A stretch of 64,000 nucleotides of DNA. It comes from Actinacidiphila acididurans. Lineage in GTDB: Bacteria > Actinomycetota > Actinomycetes > Streptomycetales > Streptomycetaceae. Location: assembly GCF_016918855.1 (NCBI RefSeq), contig NZ_JADKYB010000013.1, positions 124,001-188,000 on the forward strand, given 5' to 3'. Positions 7,695 to 15,679 of the stretch are shown here, piece by piece. A model generated the notes under the pieces. That model worked only from the letters and a program-made list of their open reading frames with translations. It searched no databases and was not told where the DNA came from. The position numbers and the translations under genes were made by a program. How positions within the stretch are numbered: position 1 is the stretch's first letter; every line of letters starts with the position of its first letter.

Positions 7695-8753
7695 ATGGAC
7701 CTGCCCGTGATGCCACCCGTGGAGCCGATGCTGGCCCGGACCGCCGCGCGGATCCCGCCGGGCATGCTGTACGAGGCCAAGTGGGACGGATTCCGGGCCA
7801 TCGTGTTCCGGGACGGCGATGAGGTCGAGCTGGGCAGCCGCTCCGGCAAGCCGCTGACCCGCTACTTCCCCGAGGTCGTGGCGGCGCTGACCGAGCAGGT
7901 CCCGCCGCGCTGCGTGCTGGACGGCGAGATCGTGATCGCGCGCGGCGGGCGGCTGGACTTCGAGGCGCTGCTGGAGCGGATCCACCCGGCCGCCTCCCGG
8001 GTGCGCCACCTGGCCGAGGTGACCCCGGCCTCCTTCGTCGGCTTCGACCTGCTCGCCCTGGGCGACGCCTCGCTGATGGGCACCCCGCAGCGGGAGCGGC
8101 GCCAGGCGCTGGTCGAGGCGCTGGGCCCGGCCGCCGCGCCGGTGCACACCGCGCCCGCGACCGAGGATCTGGAGCTGGCCCGTACCTGGTTCGACCGGTT
8201 CGAGGGCGCGGGCCTGGACGGAGTGGTCGCCAAGCCGCACGACCTGCCGTACCGGCCGGGCGAGCGGGTCATGGTGAAGGTCAAGCACGAGCGGACCGCG
8301 GACTGCGTGGTGGCGGGCCTGCGGCTGCACAAGAGCGGCCCGGTGGTCGGCTCCTTGCTGCTGGGCCTGTACGACGCGTCCGGCGCGCTCCAGCACGTGG
8401 GCGTGTGCGCCTCCTTCCCGATGGCCCGGCGCAAGGCGCTGATGACCGAACTGGAGCCGCTGATGACGGACTCCGTGGCCGGTCACCCCTGGGAGCGGTG
8501 GACCAGCGAGGAGGCGCAGGCCACGGGGCGGCTGCCGGGCGGAGTGAGCCGCTGGACCGGCAAGAAGGACCTTTCCTGGCTGCCATTGCGCCCGGAAAGA
8601 GTGCTGGAGGTCGCCTACGACCACATGCAGGGCGACCGCTTCCGCCACACCGCGCAGTTCCGCCGCTGGCGCCCCGACCGCGAGCCCGAGCAGTGCACGT
8701 ACGCCCAACTGGAGGAGCCGGTCAGCTACGACCTGGCGGAACTGCTCGTATGA
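7695..8753 (+). CDS. ligC: ATP-dependent DNA ligase, LigC type
   Basis: The 352-residue protein has the ligase nucleotidyltransferase motif EAKWDGFRAI with adenylation lysine K29, motif III (CVLDGEIVI), motif IV (GLDGVVAKP) and motif V (RVMVKVKHERTADCVV), then an OB-fold domain. It would seal nicks using ATP and, with the divergent LigD-like polymerase, act in end-joining or base-excision repair. The ATG at 7695 was chosen because upstream in-frame codons are untypical and CACAAT at 7683-7688 gives a leaderless-type -10. The length fits LigC. Confidence 0.9.
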   Translation: MDLPVMPPVEPMLARTAARIPPGMLYEAKWDGFRAIVFRDGDEVELGSRSGKPLTRYFPEVVAALTEQVPPRCVLDGEIVIARGGRLDFEALLERIHPAASRVRHLAEVTPASFVGFDLLALGDASLMGTPQRERRQALVEALGPAAAPVHTAPATEDLELARTWFDRFEGAGLDGVVAKPHDLPYRPGERVMVKVKHERTADCVVAGLRLHKSGPVVGSLLLGLYDASGALQHVGVCASFPMARRKALMTELEPLMTDSVAGHPWERWTSEEAQATGRLPGGVSRWTGKKDLSWLPLRPERVLEVAYDHMQGDRFRHTAQFRRWRPDREPEQCTYAQLEEPVSYDLAELLV

Positions 8754-8809
8754 CGCGCCGCCGGGACACCGCCCGATCCACGGCCGGCCGGAGCCGGTGG
8801 AGTGCGCCT

Positions 8810-8829
8810 CGCCGATGACACCGTCGGCG
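8810..8829. terminator. Small hairpin between convergent genes
   Basis: CGCCGA (8810-8815) and TCGGCG (8824-8829) form a 6-bp stem with an 8-nt loop between the ligase gene and the convergent flavodoxin-fold gene. Confidence 0.35.
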
Positions 8830-8859
8830 CGGAAGCGGTTGCCCGGCCCCGGCGTCGGG

Positions 8860-9597
8860 TCACCGGTGTTCGGGGTTGTCCGCGTCGCGGTGGCACCCGG
8901 CGTCCCAGGCCGCGCGCTGGTTGCCGTAGGCGGGGAGGCCGCCGGCGTCCTTGACGATGCGGGCGAGGTGGAGGAGGTTCCACGTCATGAAGGTGGTGTT
9001 GCGGTTGGTGAACTCGTTGTCCGGGCCCCCTGAGCCCGGATCGAGGTAGGACGGACCGGGGCCGGCCGCGCCGATCCATCCGGCATCGGCCTGCGGCGGG
9101 ATGGTGTAGCCGAGGTGCTGGAGGCTGTAGAGGACGTTCATGGCGCAGTGCTTGACCCCGTCCTCGTTGCCGGTGATCAGGCAGCCGCCGACACGTCCGT
9201 AGTAGGCGTACTGGCCCGCGTCGTTGAGGAGGCTGGAGCAGGCGTAGAGCCGTTCGATCACGCGCTTGGTCACCGACGCGTTGTCGCCGAGCCAGATCGG
9301 GCCGGCCACCACAAGGATGTCGGCCGCCATGACCTGTTGGTACAGCCCGGGCCAGGCGTCGGTTTCCCAGCCGTGCTCGGTCATGTCCGGCCATACGCCG
9401 GTGGCGATGTCGAGGTCGACAGCCCGTACGACGCCCACGTCCACGCCCTGCTCCTCCATGATGCGGACGCTGCGCTCGACCAGCCCCTGGGTGTGGCTGC
9501 GCTCGGGGGACCTCTTGAGGGTGCAGTTGATGTAGAGGGCCCGCAGGTCGTCGTAACGGGCGGGTGGGGCGTCGGAGCCGGCGGATGCGGTGGTCAA
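8860..9597 (-). CDS. Flavodoxin-fold NAD(P)H-dependent FMN reductase family protein
   Basis: The protein begins its fold with LRALYINCTLKRSPERSHTQGL, the phosphate-binding loop of FMN reductases, then VAGPIWLGDNASVTKRVIERLYA and GGCLITGNEDGVKHCAMNVLYSLQHLGYTIPP. It probably uses FMN to reduce quinones or similar compounds. I prefer a TTG start at 9597 (about 245 residues), preceded by GGGAG at suitable spacing. The longer frame to ATG 9651 adds an Arg/Cys-rich stretch unlike the family. The physiological substrate is unknown. Confidence 0.78.
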   Translation of the reverse strand: MTTASAGSDAPPARYDDLRALYINCTLKRSPERSHTQGLVERSVRIMEEQGVDVGVVRAVDLDIATGVWPDMTEHGWETDAWPGLYQQVMAADILVVAGPIWLGDNASVTKRVIERLYACSSLLNDAGQYAYYGRVGGCLITGNEDGVKHCAMNVLYSLQHLGYTIPPQADAGWIGAAGPGPSYLDPGSGGPDNEFTNRNTTFMTWNLLHLARIVKDAGGLPAYGNQRAAWDAGCHRDADNPEHR

Positions 9598-9774
9598 TGA
9601 GGCTCCCGGGATCCAGGCACATCGAGCGGCGCGGCAGCGGCCTTCGATCATCGTGCGGGACGAGCGGCCCGCTGGATCAGCGGGGGCGCGGCGGAACGCG
9701 GAAGACCACTCCGACAGCGCAAGGGTTCGGACCCGACGGGGATTCGGCGGTCGGACCCGGGATGAATCCTGCTC

Positions 9775-9803
9775 AGCCCAGGAAGCTCAACCCAGGAAGC
9801 TCA
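9775..9803. repeat. 14-bp tandem duplication across the yjbQ stop codon
   Basis: CCCAGGAAGCTCA occurs at 9777-9789 and 9791-9803, a 14-bp period flanked by a partial third copy. The copy at 9787-9803 encodes the last residues and stop of the minus-strand YjbQ gene (LSFLG-stop). Deleting one copy would leave the protein sequence unchanged. Confidence 0.8.
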
Positions 9804-10209
9804 GCCGCACCTGGCGGCGGGGATTGTCGACATTGGTGTCCACCAGCACGACCGACTGCCAGGTGCCCAGTTCCAGCCGGCCGCCGACCACCGGGAGGGT
9901 GGCGTGCGGCGGCACCAGGGCGGGCAGCACATGGTCCCGGCCGTGGCCCGGGCTGCCGTGCCAGTGCCGCCAGCGGTCGTCGGCCGGCAGCAGGTCCTTC
10001 ATGGCGGCGAGCAGGTCCTCGTCGCTGCCCGCACCGGTCTCGATGACGGCCACGCCCGCGGTGGCGTGCGGCACGAAGACATTGAGCAGTCCGTCGCGGC
10101 CGGCGGCCGCCTCGCGCAGGAAGGACGCACAGGCGGCGGTCAGGTCGTGGACCGTCTCCCGGGAGCCGGTGGTGACGTCGACGACGCGAGTGGTGAAGGT
10201 GTCGGCCAT
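9787..10209 (-). CDS. yjbQ: YjbQ family protein (secondary thiamine-phosphate synthase-like)
   Basis: The 140-residue protein has the UPF0047/YjbQ signature: FVPHATAGVAVIETGAG near residues 44-60, then WRHWHGSPGHGRDHVLPALV and ELGTWQSVVLVDTN. The conserved histidines form a metal-binding pocket. E. coli YjbQ has weak thiamine-phosphate synthase activity, but the physiological role is open. The ATG at 10209 gives the normal family length. A 14-bp duplication sits at its 3' end. Confidence 0.88.
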   Translation of the reverse strand: MADTFTTRVVDVTTGSRETVHDLTAACASFLREAAAGRDGLLNVFVPHATAGVAVIETGAGSDEDLLAAMKDLLPADDRWRHWHGSPGHGRDHVLPALVPPHATLPVVGGRLELGTWQSVVLVDTNVDNPRRQVRLSFLG

Positions 10210-10545
10210 GTGTCCATGGTCGCCGAGGCGCCGCACCGCGCGACACCGGGGCCGGACGGGTGAGCCGTACGGCGGACGCGGGACCGTACGGATGCTGTGC
10301 GACATGGCGGCGGCATCGGGCTCCGGGTTCGTCGGAGACGGACTGCGGGAGCCGCGGACGGCGAATCGGCGGCGCGTACAGCCGGCGTCGTCGGGCGCGT
10401 CGGGCCGGGCCGGCCACGCCCGCAGGACGACGGGCCGTTGATCGGCCACCGGCGGCGGCACCGGATGCTCCGGACGATGCTCGGCCACCACCCGCGCAAC
10501 CCGGGGCCGTTGACCGGCTGCCCGGGCAGTGGTTACCGTCGCGGC
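10210..10545. other. 336-bp intergenic region upstream of the leader peptide
   Basis: It separates the divergent yjbQ and ssuD transcripts. Frames across it have no family resemblance. CCGTACGG-type short palindromes recur near 10265-10290. A promoter for the leader peptide and ssuD must lie here, but I cannot assign hexamers with confidence. Confidence 0.4.
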
Positions 10546-10629
10546 ATGTCGCGTCCTTGCCTGCTCACCACGCGCGGTCACATCGACCTGCTGCGGGTGG
10601 CATCGGCGGCGTGTCCCGCCGGCCGCTGA
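10546..10629 (+). CDS. Cysteine-containing leader peptide upstream of ssuD
   Basis: A 27-codon frame encodes MSRPCLLTTRGHIDLLRVAS followed by AACPAGR. The LTxRxHIDLLRVASAxC pattern is the hallmark of actinobacterial putative leader peptides found in front of sulfur-assimilation genes. Two cysteines fall at positions 5 and 23. It lies 181 nt before the ssuD start, with a GC-rich segment between them able to form alternative structures. By analogy with cysteine-dependent uORF attenuation in mycobacteria, slow translation at Cys codons under sulfur limitation would raise downstream expression. That mechanism is inferred, not seen. Confidence 0.82.
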   Translation: MSRPCLLTTRGHIDLLRVASAACPAGR

Positions 10630-10810
10630 CGCTTCTTCCTCCGTCCGGCCCGCGCCCGTTCGCGGCCCCTTCGCAGCGGGCGTCGGCCCCGGCCCCCAAA
10701 GCTCCCGAAGCCCCGGGCTCCCCGGCTTCCTCTGACTCTCCACCCGCACCGCCCGGCGCCGACGCGCGCCGGGCGGGCGCGCTCCCCACCCGACGAAAGG
10801 CCTCCGCCCA

Positions 10811-12019
10811 ATGTCCGTACACCTGCACTGGTTCCTGCCCACCGGCGGCGACGGCCGCACCCTGGTGGACCGTCACGCCTATACCGACGGCGGCATCAAG
10901 CGCTCCCGGATCACCCCGGTCTCCGGAATCCGCGCACCCGACATCGACTACCTGGCGCAGATCGCGCGCGCCGCCGACCAGTTGGGCTTCGAGGCGGTGC
11001 TGACCCCGACCGGTACGTGGTGCGAGGACGCATGGCTGACCACGGCGGTGCTCTCCCAGCACACCCGGCGGCTGAAGTTCCTGGTCGCCTTCCGGCCCGG
11101 GGTGGTCTCGCCGGTGCTGGCGGCGCAGATGGCGGCCACGTACCAGCGGGTCACCCGCGGCCGGCTGCTGCTCAACGTGGTGACCGGCGGCGACTCCACC
11201 GAGCAGCGGCGGTTCGGCGACCATCTGGACCACGACAGCCGGTACGCGCGCACCGCGGAGTTCCTGTCGGTGGTACGCGGGGTGTGGCGCGGCGAACCGT
11301 TCGACTTCCACGGCGAGCACTACCAGGTGGAGGGCGGGCTGACCGCGCTGCCGCCGGACCCGATGCCGCAGATCTTCTTCGGCGGCTCCTCACCGGCCGC
11401 GGGTCCGGTGGCCGCACGGCACAGCGACGTCTACCTGACCTGGGGCGAACCGCCCGCCCAGGTGGCGGAGAAGATCGCGTGGATCCGTTCGCTGGCCGAG
11501 GCGGAGGGGCGCACGGTCCGGTTCGGCATCCGGCTGCACGTGATCACCCGTGACTCGGCGGCCGAGGCGTGGGCGACGGCCGACCGACTGCTCGGCGACC
11601 TCGACGCGGACACGGTGGCCGCGGCCCAGGAGGCGCTGGGGCGCAGTGAATCGGTGGGCCAGCGGCGGATGCTGGCGCTGCACGGCGGGCGGCGCGACGG
11701 CCTGGAGATCGCGCCCAACCTGTGGGCCGGGGTGGGCCTGGTGCGCGGCGGCGCGGGCACGGCGTTGGTCGGCAGCCACGCAGACGTCGCCGACCGGATC
11801 GAGGAGTACCACGCCCTGGGCATCGAACACTTCGTCTTCTCCGGCTACCCGCATCTGGAGGAGGCGTACTGGTTCGGCGAGGGCGTGATGCCCGTACTCG
11901 CCGACCGGGGCCTGCTGGAGCATCCGCCGGCCTCCCCGCTGGACGGGGTCCCGGCCGCCAACGGCCGCCCGGCCTCCGCCCCCGGAGGCGCTCCGCTGCT
12001 GATCTCGGGCGGGCGCTGA
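10811..12019 (+). CDS. ssuD: FMNH2-dependent alkanesulfonate monooxygenase
   Basis: The 402-residue luciferase-like protein begins VHLHWFLPTGGDGR and carries the SsuD features ADQLGFEAVLTPTGTWCEDAW, RGRLLLNVVTGGDSTEQRRFGD and IFFGGSSPAA. SsuD cleaves C1 to C14 alkanesulfonates to aldehyde and sulfite with FMNH2 and O2, supplying sulfur when sulfate and cysteine are scarce. No ssuE reductase or ssuABC transporter genes lie beside it, so reduced flavin must come from elsewhere, possibly the flavodoxin-fold reductase 1.2 kb upstream. The upstream cysteine leader peptide supports sulfur control. Confidence 0.92.
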   Translation: MSVHLHWFLPTGGDGRTLVDRHAYTDGGIKRSRITPVSGIRAPDIDYLAQIARAADQLGFEAVLTPTGTWCEDAWLTTAVLSQHTRRLKFLVAFRPGVVSPVLAAQMAATYQRVTRGRLLLNVVTGGDSTEQRRFGDHLDHDSRYARTAEFLSVVRGVWRGEPFDFHGEHYQVEGGLTALPPDPMPQIFFGGSSPAAGPVAARHSDVYLTWGEPPAQVAEKIAWIRSLAEAEGRTVRFGIRLHVITRDSAAEAWATADRLLGDLDADTVAAAQEALGRSESVGQRRMLALHGGRRDGLEIAPNLWAGVGLVRGGAGTALVGSHADVADRIEEYHALGIEHFVFSGYPHLEEAYWFGEGVMPVLADRGLLEHPPASPLDGVPAANGRPASAPGGAPLLISGGR

Positions 12020-12081
12020 GCGGTGTCCATTCCGCTGCCGGCGCTGGGGGTCCCCCCGGCGCGCGAGGCATTGCGTGCGCT

Positions 12082-12103
12082 CCCTTACGGCATCGCGTAA
12101 GGG
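12082..12103 (+). terminator. Hairpin after ssuD
   Basis: CCCTTACG (12082-12089) and CGTAAGGG (12096-12103) form a perfect 8-bp stem with a 6-nt loop, 62 nt after the ssuD stop. Confidence 0.6.
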
Positions 12104-12234
12104 CACTTCCCGGGTGAAGCCCTGGGGAGCGCCGGACGCCGCGGGCCCGCCACGACGGTACGGCCGGGGTGTTTGCCGGACGACCTCGCGGCACGTCGTA
12201 CGAGGTGGCGGAGGCCGGATTGCCGCACCCCTGA

Positions 12235-12250
12235 ATTGGTCTGTACCATT
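12235..12250. promoter_or_regulatory. Candidate DasR-responsive element (dre)
   Basis: ATTGGTCTGTACCATT matches the dre consensus AGTGGTCTAGACCACT at 12 of 16 positions and keeps the TGGTCT and ACCA core. It lies 64 bp upstream of the GTG start of a GH3-like gene. DasR is the GntR-type repressor of amino-sugar and chitin metabolism in streptomycetes, and GH3 hexosaminidases are known kinds of DasR target, so site and gene fit each other. No dasR gene is in the window. Confidence 0.65.
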
Positions 12251-12313
12251 CAGCGCCTGGAAGACGCCTGGGCGACCGCCCTCCGCCGCCGCGCCCCGAA
12301 GGGGGACAACGAC

Positions 12314-13168
12314 GTGACCCCGTTGCACCGGCTCACCGTCCTGGTCGACTCGTGCGTGCTGCCCGCCGTGGACGGCCGGGACGGCCTGCCCGACTGGATC
12401 CTGCGCGGCCTGGAGAGAGGCACGCCCGGGGCCGCCGTACACGCTTACGGGCCGGCCGCCAGAGCCGCCTCGGACGCCCTCCGGGCGGCGCTGCCGGACG
12501 CGCTCACCGGGCATCCGGGGGCTCACCGCCCGGCCGACGGCGGCAGCGCGGCGGCGGCCGAACTCGTGGCCGGGGGCGCCAACCTGCACCTGGGGGTACG
12601 GCCGGGCCCGCGCGCGGGCGAGACCCGGGCGTTCGTCACCGACCTGCAGGGGCACGGCGTGGCCGCGGCCCTCGGCCCGTTCACGGGCGCGGGCAGCCTG
12701 CGCCCGTTCGCCGAGGGCGCGGCGGCCGGGGTGCGCGCGATCACCGCGGCCCGCTCCCCGGCGCCCGGCGGGGACGGGGTGCCCGCCGTCCTGAGCGCCA
12801 CCGCCGTCACCGGGATCCTGCGCGGCGAACTCGGCTACCGCGGGGTGGTGATCAGCGACACCCTGGACGCGCCGGTGATCGTCAACGGCTGGGGCGTGCC
12901 GGGCGCGGCAGTGCTGGCCTGGATCGCCGGCGTGGACCTGATCCGGCTCGGCCCGGCGAGCGGCGCGGGCGTGCACGAGGCGATCCACACGGCGGCGGCG
13001 CGCGCGGTGGCCGACGGCGATCTGCCCCTGCACAGGCTGGAGGAGGCCGCCGAACGGGTGGCGCGGCTGCGCCGCTGGGCCGCCCAGCCGCCGATGCCGG
13101 TGCCGCCGGTCCCCGGCCAGGCCGCTTCGCCCGCGCCGGAGCGGGCGACAGCCGCGCGGGAGCGGTGA
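12314..13168 (+). CDS. Truncated/degenerate glycoside hydrolase family 3 protein
   Basis: The 284-residue protein starts at GTG 12314, preceded by GGGGGA; a longer frame would run across the dre site. It keeps the GH3 beginning (VLVDSCVLPAVDGRDGLPDW) and the nucleophile region GILRGELGYRGVVISDTLDA. The substrate-binding KHFPGHG segment of NagZ-like enzymes is replaced by LGPFTGAG, and the barrel is about 60-100 residues shorter than usual. The nucleophile aspartate (in SDTLD) remains, but the lysine-histidine pair is gone. It may be a non-catalytic sugar-binding or regulatory relative. No signal peptide is seen. Confidence 0.68.
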   Translation: MTPLHRLTVLVDSCVLPAVDGRDGLPDWILRGLERGTPGAAVHAYGPAARAASDALRAALPDALTGHPGAHRPADGGSAAAAELVAGGANLHLGVRPGPRAGETRAFVTDLQGHGVAAALGPFTGAGSLRPFAEGAAAGVRAITAARSPAPGGDGVPAVLSATAVTGILRGELGYRGVVISDTLDAPVIVNGWGVPGAAVLAWIAGVDLIRLGPASGAGVHEAIHTAAARAVADGDLPLHRLEEAAERVARLRRWAAQPPMPVPPVPGQAASPAPERATAARER

Positions 13169-13299
13169 GCGCGGCTCTGGCGGGCGGAAGCGGATGAGCG
13201 CGGTCCGGCGTCGCGGTCGTGGGGGCACGGCGGGGCTGCGGGAGCGCGGGGCTGCGGGGGCGCGGGAAGCTTTGCCCCGGGCCCGCGGTTGGTAGAAAC

Positions 13300-14451
13300 A
13301 TGAACGAAGCAGCCGTGCGGGACGTCGAAGTCGCGGTGGTGGGCGCCGGTCAGGCCGGACTGTCGGCGGGGTACTTCCTGCACAGGGCCGGCTTCCGCCC
13401 GGAGCGGGACTTCGTGGTGCTGGACCACTCCCCCGCGCCCGGTGGCGCCTGGCAGTACCGCTGGCCCTCGCTGACGTACGGCAAGGCGCACCGGGTGCAC
13501 GACCTGCCGGGGCTGCCGCTGCGCGACGCGGACCCGGGCCGGCCGTCCGCCGAGGTGGTGAGCGAGTACTTCGCCCGCTACGAGCGCGAGTTCGACCTTC
13601 GGGTGCGCCGACCGGTGGACGTGCGCGCGGTACGCGAGGACGCCGGCGGGCGGCTGCGGGTGGAGACCGACGCCGGCGTGTGGTCGGCGCGGGCGCTGCT
13701 GAACGCGACCGGCACCTGGGACCGGCCCTTCGTGCCGTACTACCCCGGCCAGGAGACCTTCCTCGGACGGCAGTTGCACACCGCGGGCTACCGGGGCGCG
13801 CGGGAGTTCGCCGGGCAGCACGTGATCGTGGTCGGCGGCGGCACCTCGGCGGTGCAGTTGCTGATGGAACTCGCGGAGGTGGCCCGGACCACCTGGGTGA
13901 CGCGCAGGCCGCCGGTCTTCCGGACCGGTCCCTTCTCCGAGGACTGGGGCCGGAACGCGGTGGCGCTGGTGGACGAGCGGGTCCGCAAGGGCTTGCCCCC
14001 GCAGAGCGTGGTCGGCGTGACCGGCCTGGCCGCCACCGACGCGATCCTGGACGCGCAGCGCCGGGGCGTCCTCGACCGGCTGCCCGTCTTCGACCGCATC
14101 ACCCCGCACGGCGTGGCCTGGGACGACGGCCGCACCCTGGAGGCCGACACGATCCTGTGGGCCACCGGTTTCCGGGCCGCCCTGGACCACCTGGCCCCGC
14201 TGCGGCTGCGCGAGCCCGGCGGCGGGATACGGATGGACGGCACGCGCGTGGCGAAGGACCCGCGGATCCACCTGATCGGTTACGGCCCGTCGGCCAGCAC
14301 GATCGGCGCCAATCGCGCCGGGCGCACCGCGGTCCGGGAGATCCGCGCGCTGCTCGGCGGCCCGGCGGCACAGGCCCTGCCCGGCACGGAGGGCGCGGCC
14401 GACGCGCGACACCTTGCGGCGGATCTGCCGGAGCCCGTACCGGCCGCCTGA
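13300..14451 (+). CDS. FAD/NAD(P)-dependent flavoprotein monooxygenase-like oxidoreductase
   Basis: The 383-residue protein has two Rossmann dinucleotide motifs: FAD-binding VAVVGAGQAGLSAGYFL (residues about 10-26) and NADPH-binding VIVVGGGTSAVQLL (about 177-190). The conserved NATGTWDRPFVP and TILWATGFRAAL segments are also present. It belongs with flavin-containing monooxygenases and thioredoxin-reductase-like YpdA/CzcO proteins. The ATG at 13300 is preceded by GGTAGAAAC, a weak site. It is monocistronic by spacing. The substrate is unknown. Confidence 0.82.
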   Translation: MNEAAVRDVEVAVVGAGQAGLSAGYFLHRAGFRPERDFVVLDHSPAPGGAWQYRWPSLTYGKAHRVHDLPGLPLRDADPGRPSAEVVSEYFARYEREFDLRVRRPVDVRAVREDAGGRLRVETDAGVWSARALLNATGTWDRPFVPYYPGQETFLGRQLHTAGYRGAREFAGQHVIVVGGGTSAVQLLMELAEVARTTWVTRRPPVFRTGPFSEDWGRNAVALVDERVRKGLPPQSVVGVTGLAATDAILDAQRRGVLDRLPVFDRITPHGVAWDDGRTLEADTILWATGFRAALDHLAPLRLREPGGGIRMDGTRVAKDPRIHLIGYGPSASTIGANRAGRTAVREIRALLGGPAAQALPGTEGAADARHLAADLPEPVPAA

Positions 14452-14547
14452 TCCCACCGCCTGATCCCGGACGCCGCCCGGCCGCCCGCTGCGGCAGGAG
14501 TACGCAACGGCGCCACGCGCGGCGTGCCCGGCATCTAGGTTGGGGGA

Positions 14548-14748
14548 ATGGGGACATCAAGTTGGAATTCCGTGCTGGCCGGCGTGTCGGCAGTAGCCGC
14601 GCTCACCGCTGTGGTATTGGTCGCGGCGGCGATGCTGGGCGGGGTGGGCTGGTCGGCCGTCATCGCGGTGGCCGCGGCCGCGGTGGTGAGCGCGGTGCTC
14701 GCGCTGGTCACGGACGGGCGGACCGAGCCGGAAGGGCACCAGCAGTAG
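14548..14748 (+). CDS. Small two-helix membrane protein
   Basis: The 66-residue protein has two hydrophobic helices (about residues 8-28 and 34-54) and an acidic, polar C-terminus ending EPEGHQQ. The ATG follows TTGGGGGA, a strong ribosome site. The high hydrophobicity and clear start support a real gene. It is of unknown function and lies between the flavoprotein gene and the lut operon. Confidence 0.65.
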   Translation: MGTSSWNSVLAGVSAVAALTAVVLVAAAMLGGVGWSAVIAVAAAAVVSAVLALVTDGRTEPEGHQQ

Positions 14749-14763
14749 CCCTTACCACAAGAA

Positions 14764-14774
14764 ACATCGGATGT
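14764..14774. promoter_or_regulatory. Candidate operator/promoter region of lutABC
   Basis: ACATC-G-GATGT is a perfect short palindrome at 14764-14774. TTCCCT and CAGTAT, 17 nt apart, follow it (about 14779-14807) as a weak promoter candidate. lut operons are usually controlled by a GntR- or LutR-type regulator; none is encoded beside it here. Confidence 0.35.
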
Positions 14775-14893
14775 CTGCTTCCCTGACGCGCGCGTTTACG
14801 GCAGTATGAGCGTATGCGTGATCAACATCCGGCCGACTCGCGTCCTGCGCGGCGGCTCCCCCGTACCCGGCGCACGGACAGCGCGAGGCGGCC

Positions 14894-15679
14894 ATGCGCG
14901 TAGCCCTCTTCCTGACGTGTGTGAACGATCTGCTGTTCCCGGACACGGGTCGGGCGGTGGTACGGCTGCTGGAGCGCCTGGGCGTGGAGGTCGACTTCCC
15001 CATGGCCCAGTCCTGCTGCGGCCAGCCGCACTACAACACCGGCTACCGGCACGAGACCGAGCCGCTGGTCCGCGGCATGGCCGCCGCTTTCGCCGGCTAC
15101 GACTACGTGGTCACGCCCTCGGGTTCGTGCGTGGCGATGGTCCGCGACAACTACCCGCGCGTCGCCGCCCGGGCCCGCGCCGAGGGCCGCCCCGACGGGC
15201 GGCTGGACCGCGCGGCCGAGACGCTGGTGCCGCGCACGTACGAACTCACCGAGTTCCTGGTGGACGTGCTCGGCGTGACGGACGTGGGCGCGTACTTCCC
15301 GTACGCCGTCACGTACCACCCCTCCTGCCACGGGCTGCGGATGCTGGGGCTGAAGGACCGGCCGCTGAAGTTGCTGTCGGCGGTGGAGGGCATCGAACTG
15401 CGCGAGCTGCCGGGGGCGGAGGAGTGCTGCGGCTTCGGCGGCACCTTCGCGGTGAAGAACTCGGACGTGTCCGCCGCCATGGGCCAGGACAAGGTCCGCA
15501 ACGCCCTGGACACCGGGGCCGGGGTGCTGTGCGGGGCGGACAACTCCTGCCTGATGCACATCGAGGGCATCGTCCGCCACGAGCACGCCCCGCTGCACAC
15601 CCTCCACTTGGCCGAAATCCTGGCGTCCACCCGCGAGCAGCCGTACCGACCCCCCGTATCGGAGGCAAAGATCCGATGA
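14894..15679 (+). CDS. lutA: Lactate utilization protein A (CCG-domain iron-sulfur protein)
   Basis: The 261-residue protein has the two CCG domains of LutA/GlpC-type oxidoreductase subunits: FLTCVNDLLFPDTG with SCCGQPHYNTG in the first half, and YHPSCHGLRMLG with ECCGFGGTFAVK in the second. Together with LutB and LutC it oxidises L-lactate to pyruvate. It heads an operon; its stop overlaps the ATG of lutB by 4 nt (ATGA type). The length fits the family. Confidence 0.93.
   Translation: MRVALFLTCVNDLLFPDTGRAVVRLLERLGVEVDFPMAQSCCGQPHYNTGYRHETEPLVRGMAAAFAGYDYVVTPSGSCVAMVRDNYPRVAARARAEGRPDGRLDRAAETLVPRTYELTEFLVDVLGVTDVGAYFPYAVTYHPSCHGLRMLGLKDRPLKLLSAVEGIELRELPGAEECCGFGGTFAVKNSDVSAAMGQDKVRNALDTGAGVLCGADNSCLMHIEGIVRHEHAPLHTLHLAEILASTREQPYRPPVSEAKIR

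Noticed and set aside
10210..10545. A CRISPR-like or riboswitch element upstream of ssuD
   Set aside because: No regular repeats and no recognisable SAM or other riboswitch core; only short CCGTACGG palindromes.
12173..12313. Longer GH3-like protein starting at 12173
   Set aside because: It would place the dre-like site inside the coding region; GTG 12314 has a GGGGGA ribosome site and matches the family start.
14806..14893. Earlier start for the lutA/lutB frames at ATG 14806
   Set aside because: That frame does not match LutA and is joined only by chance to the lutB frame; LutA homology starts at 14894.
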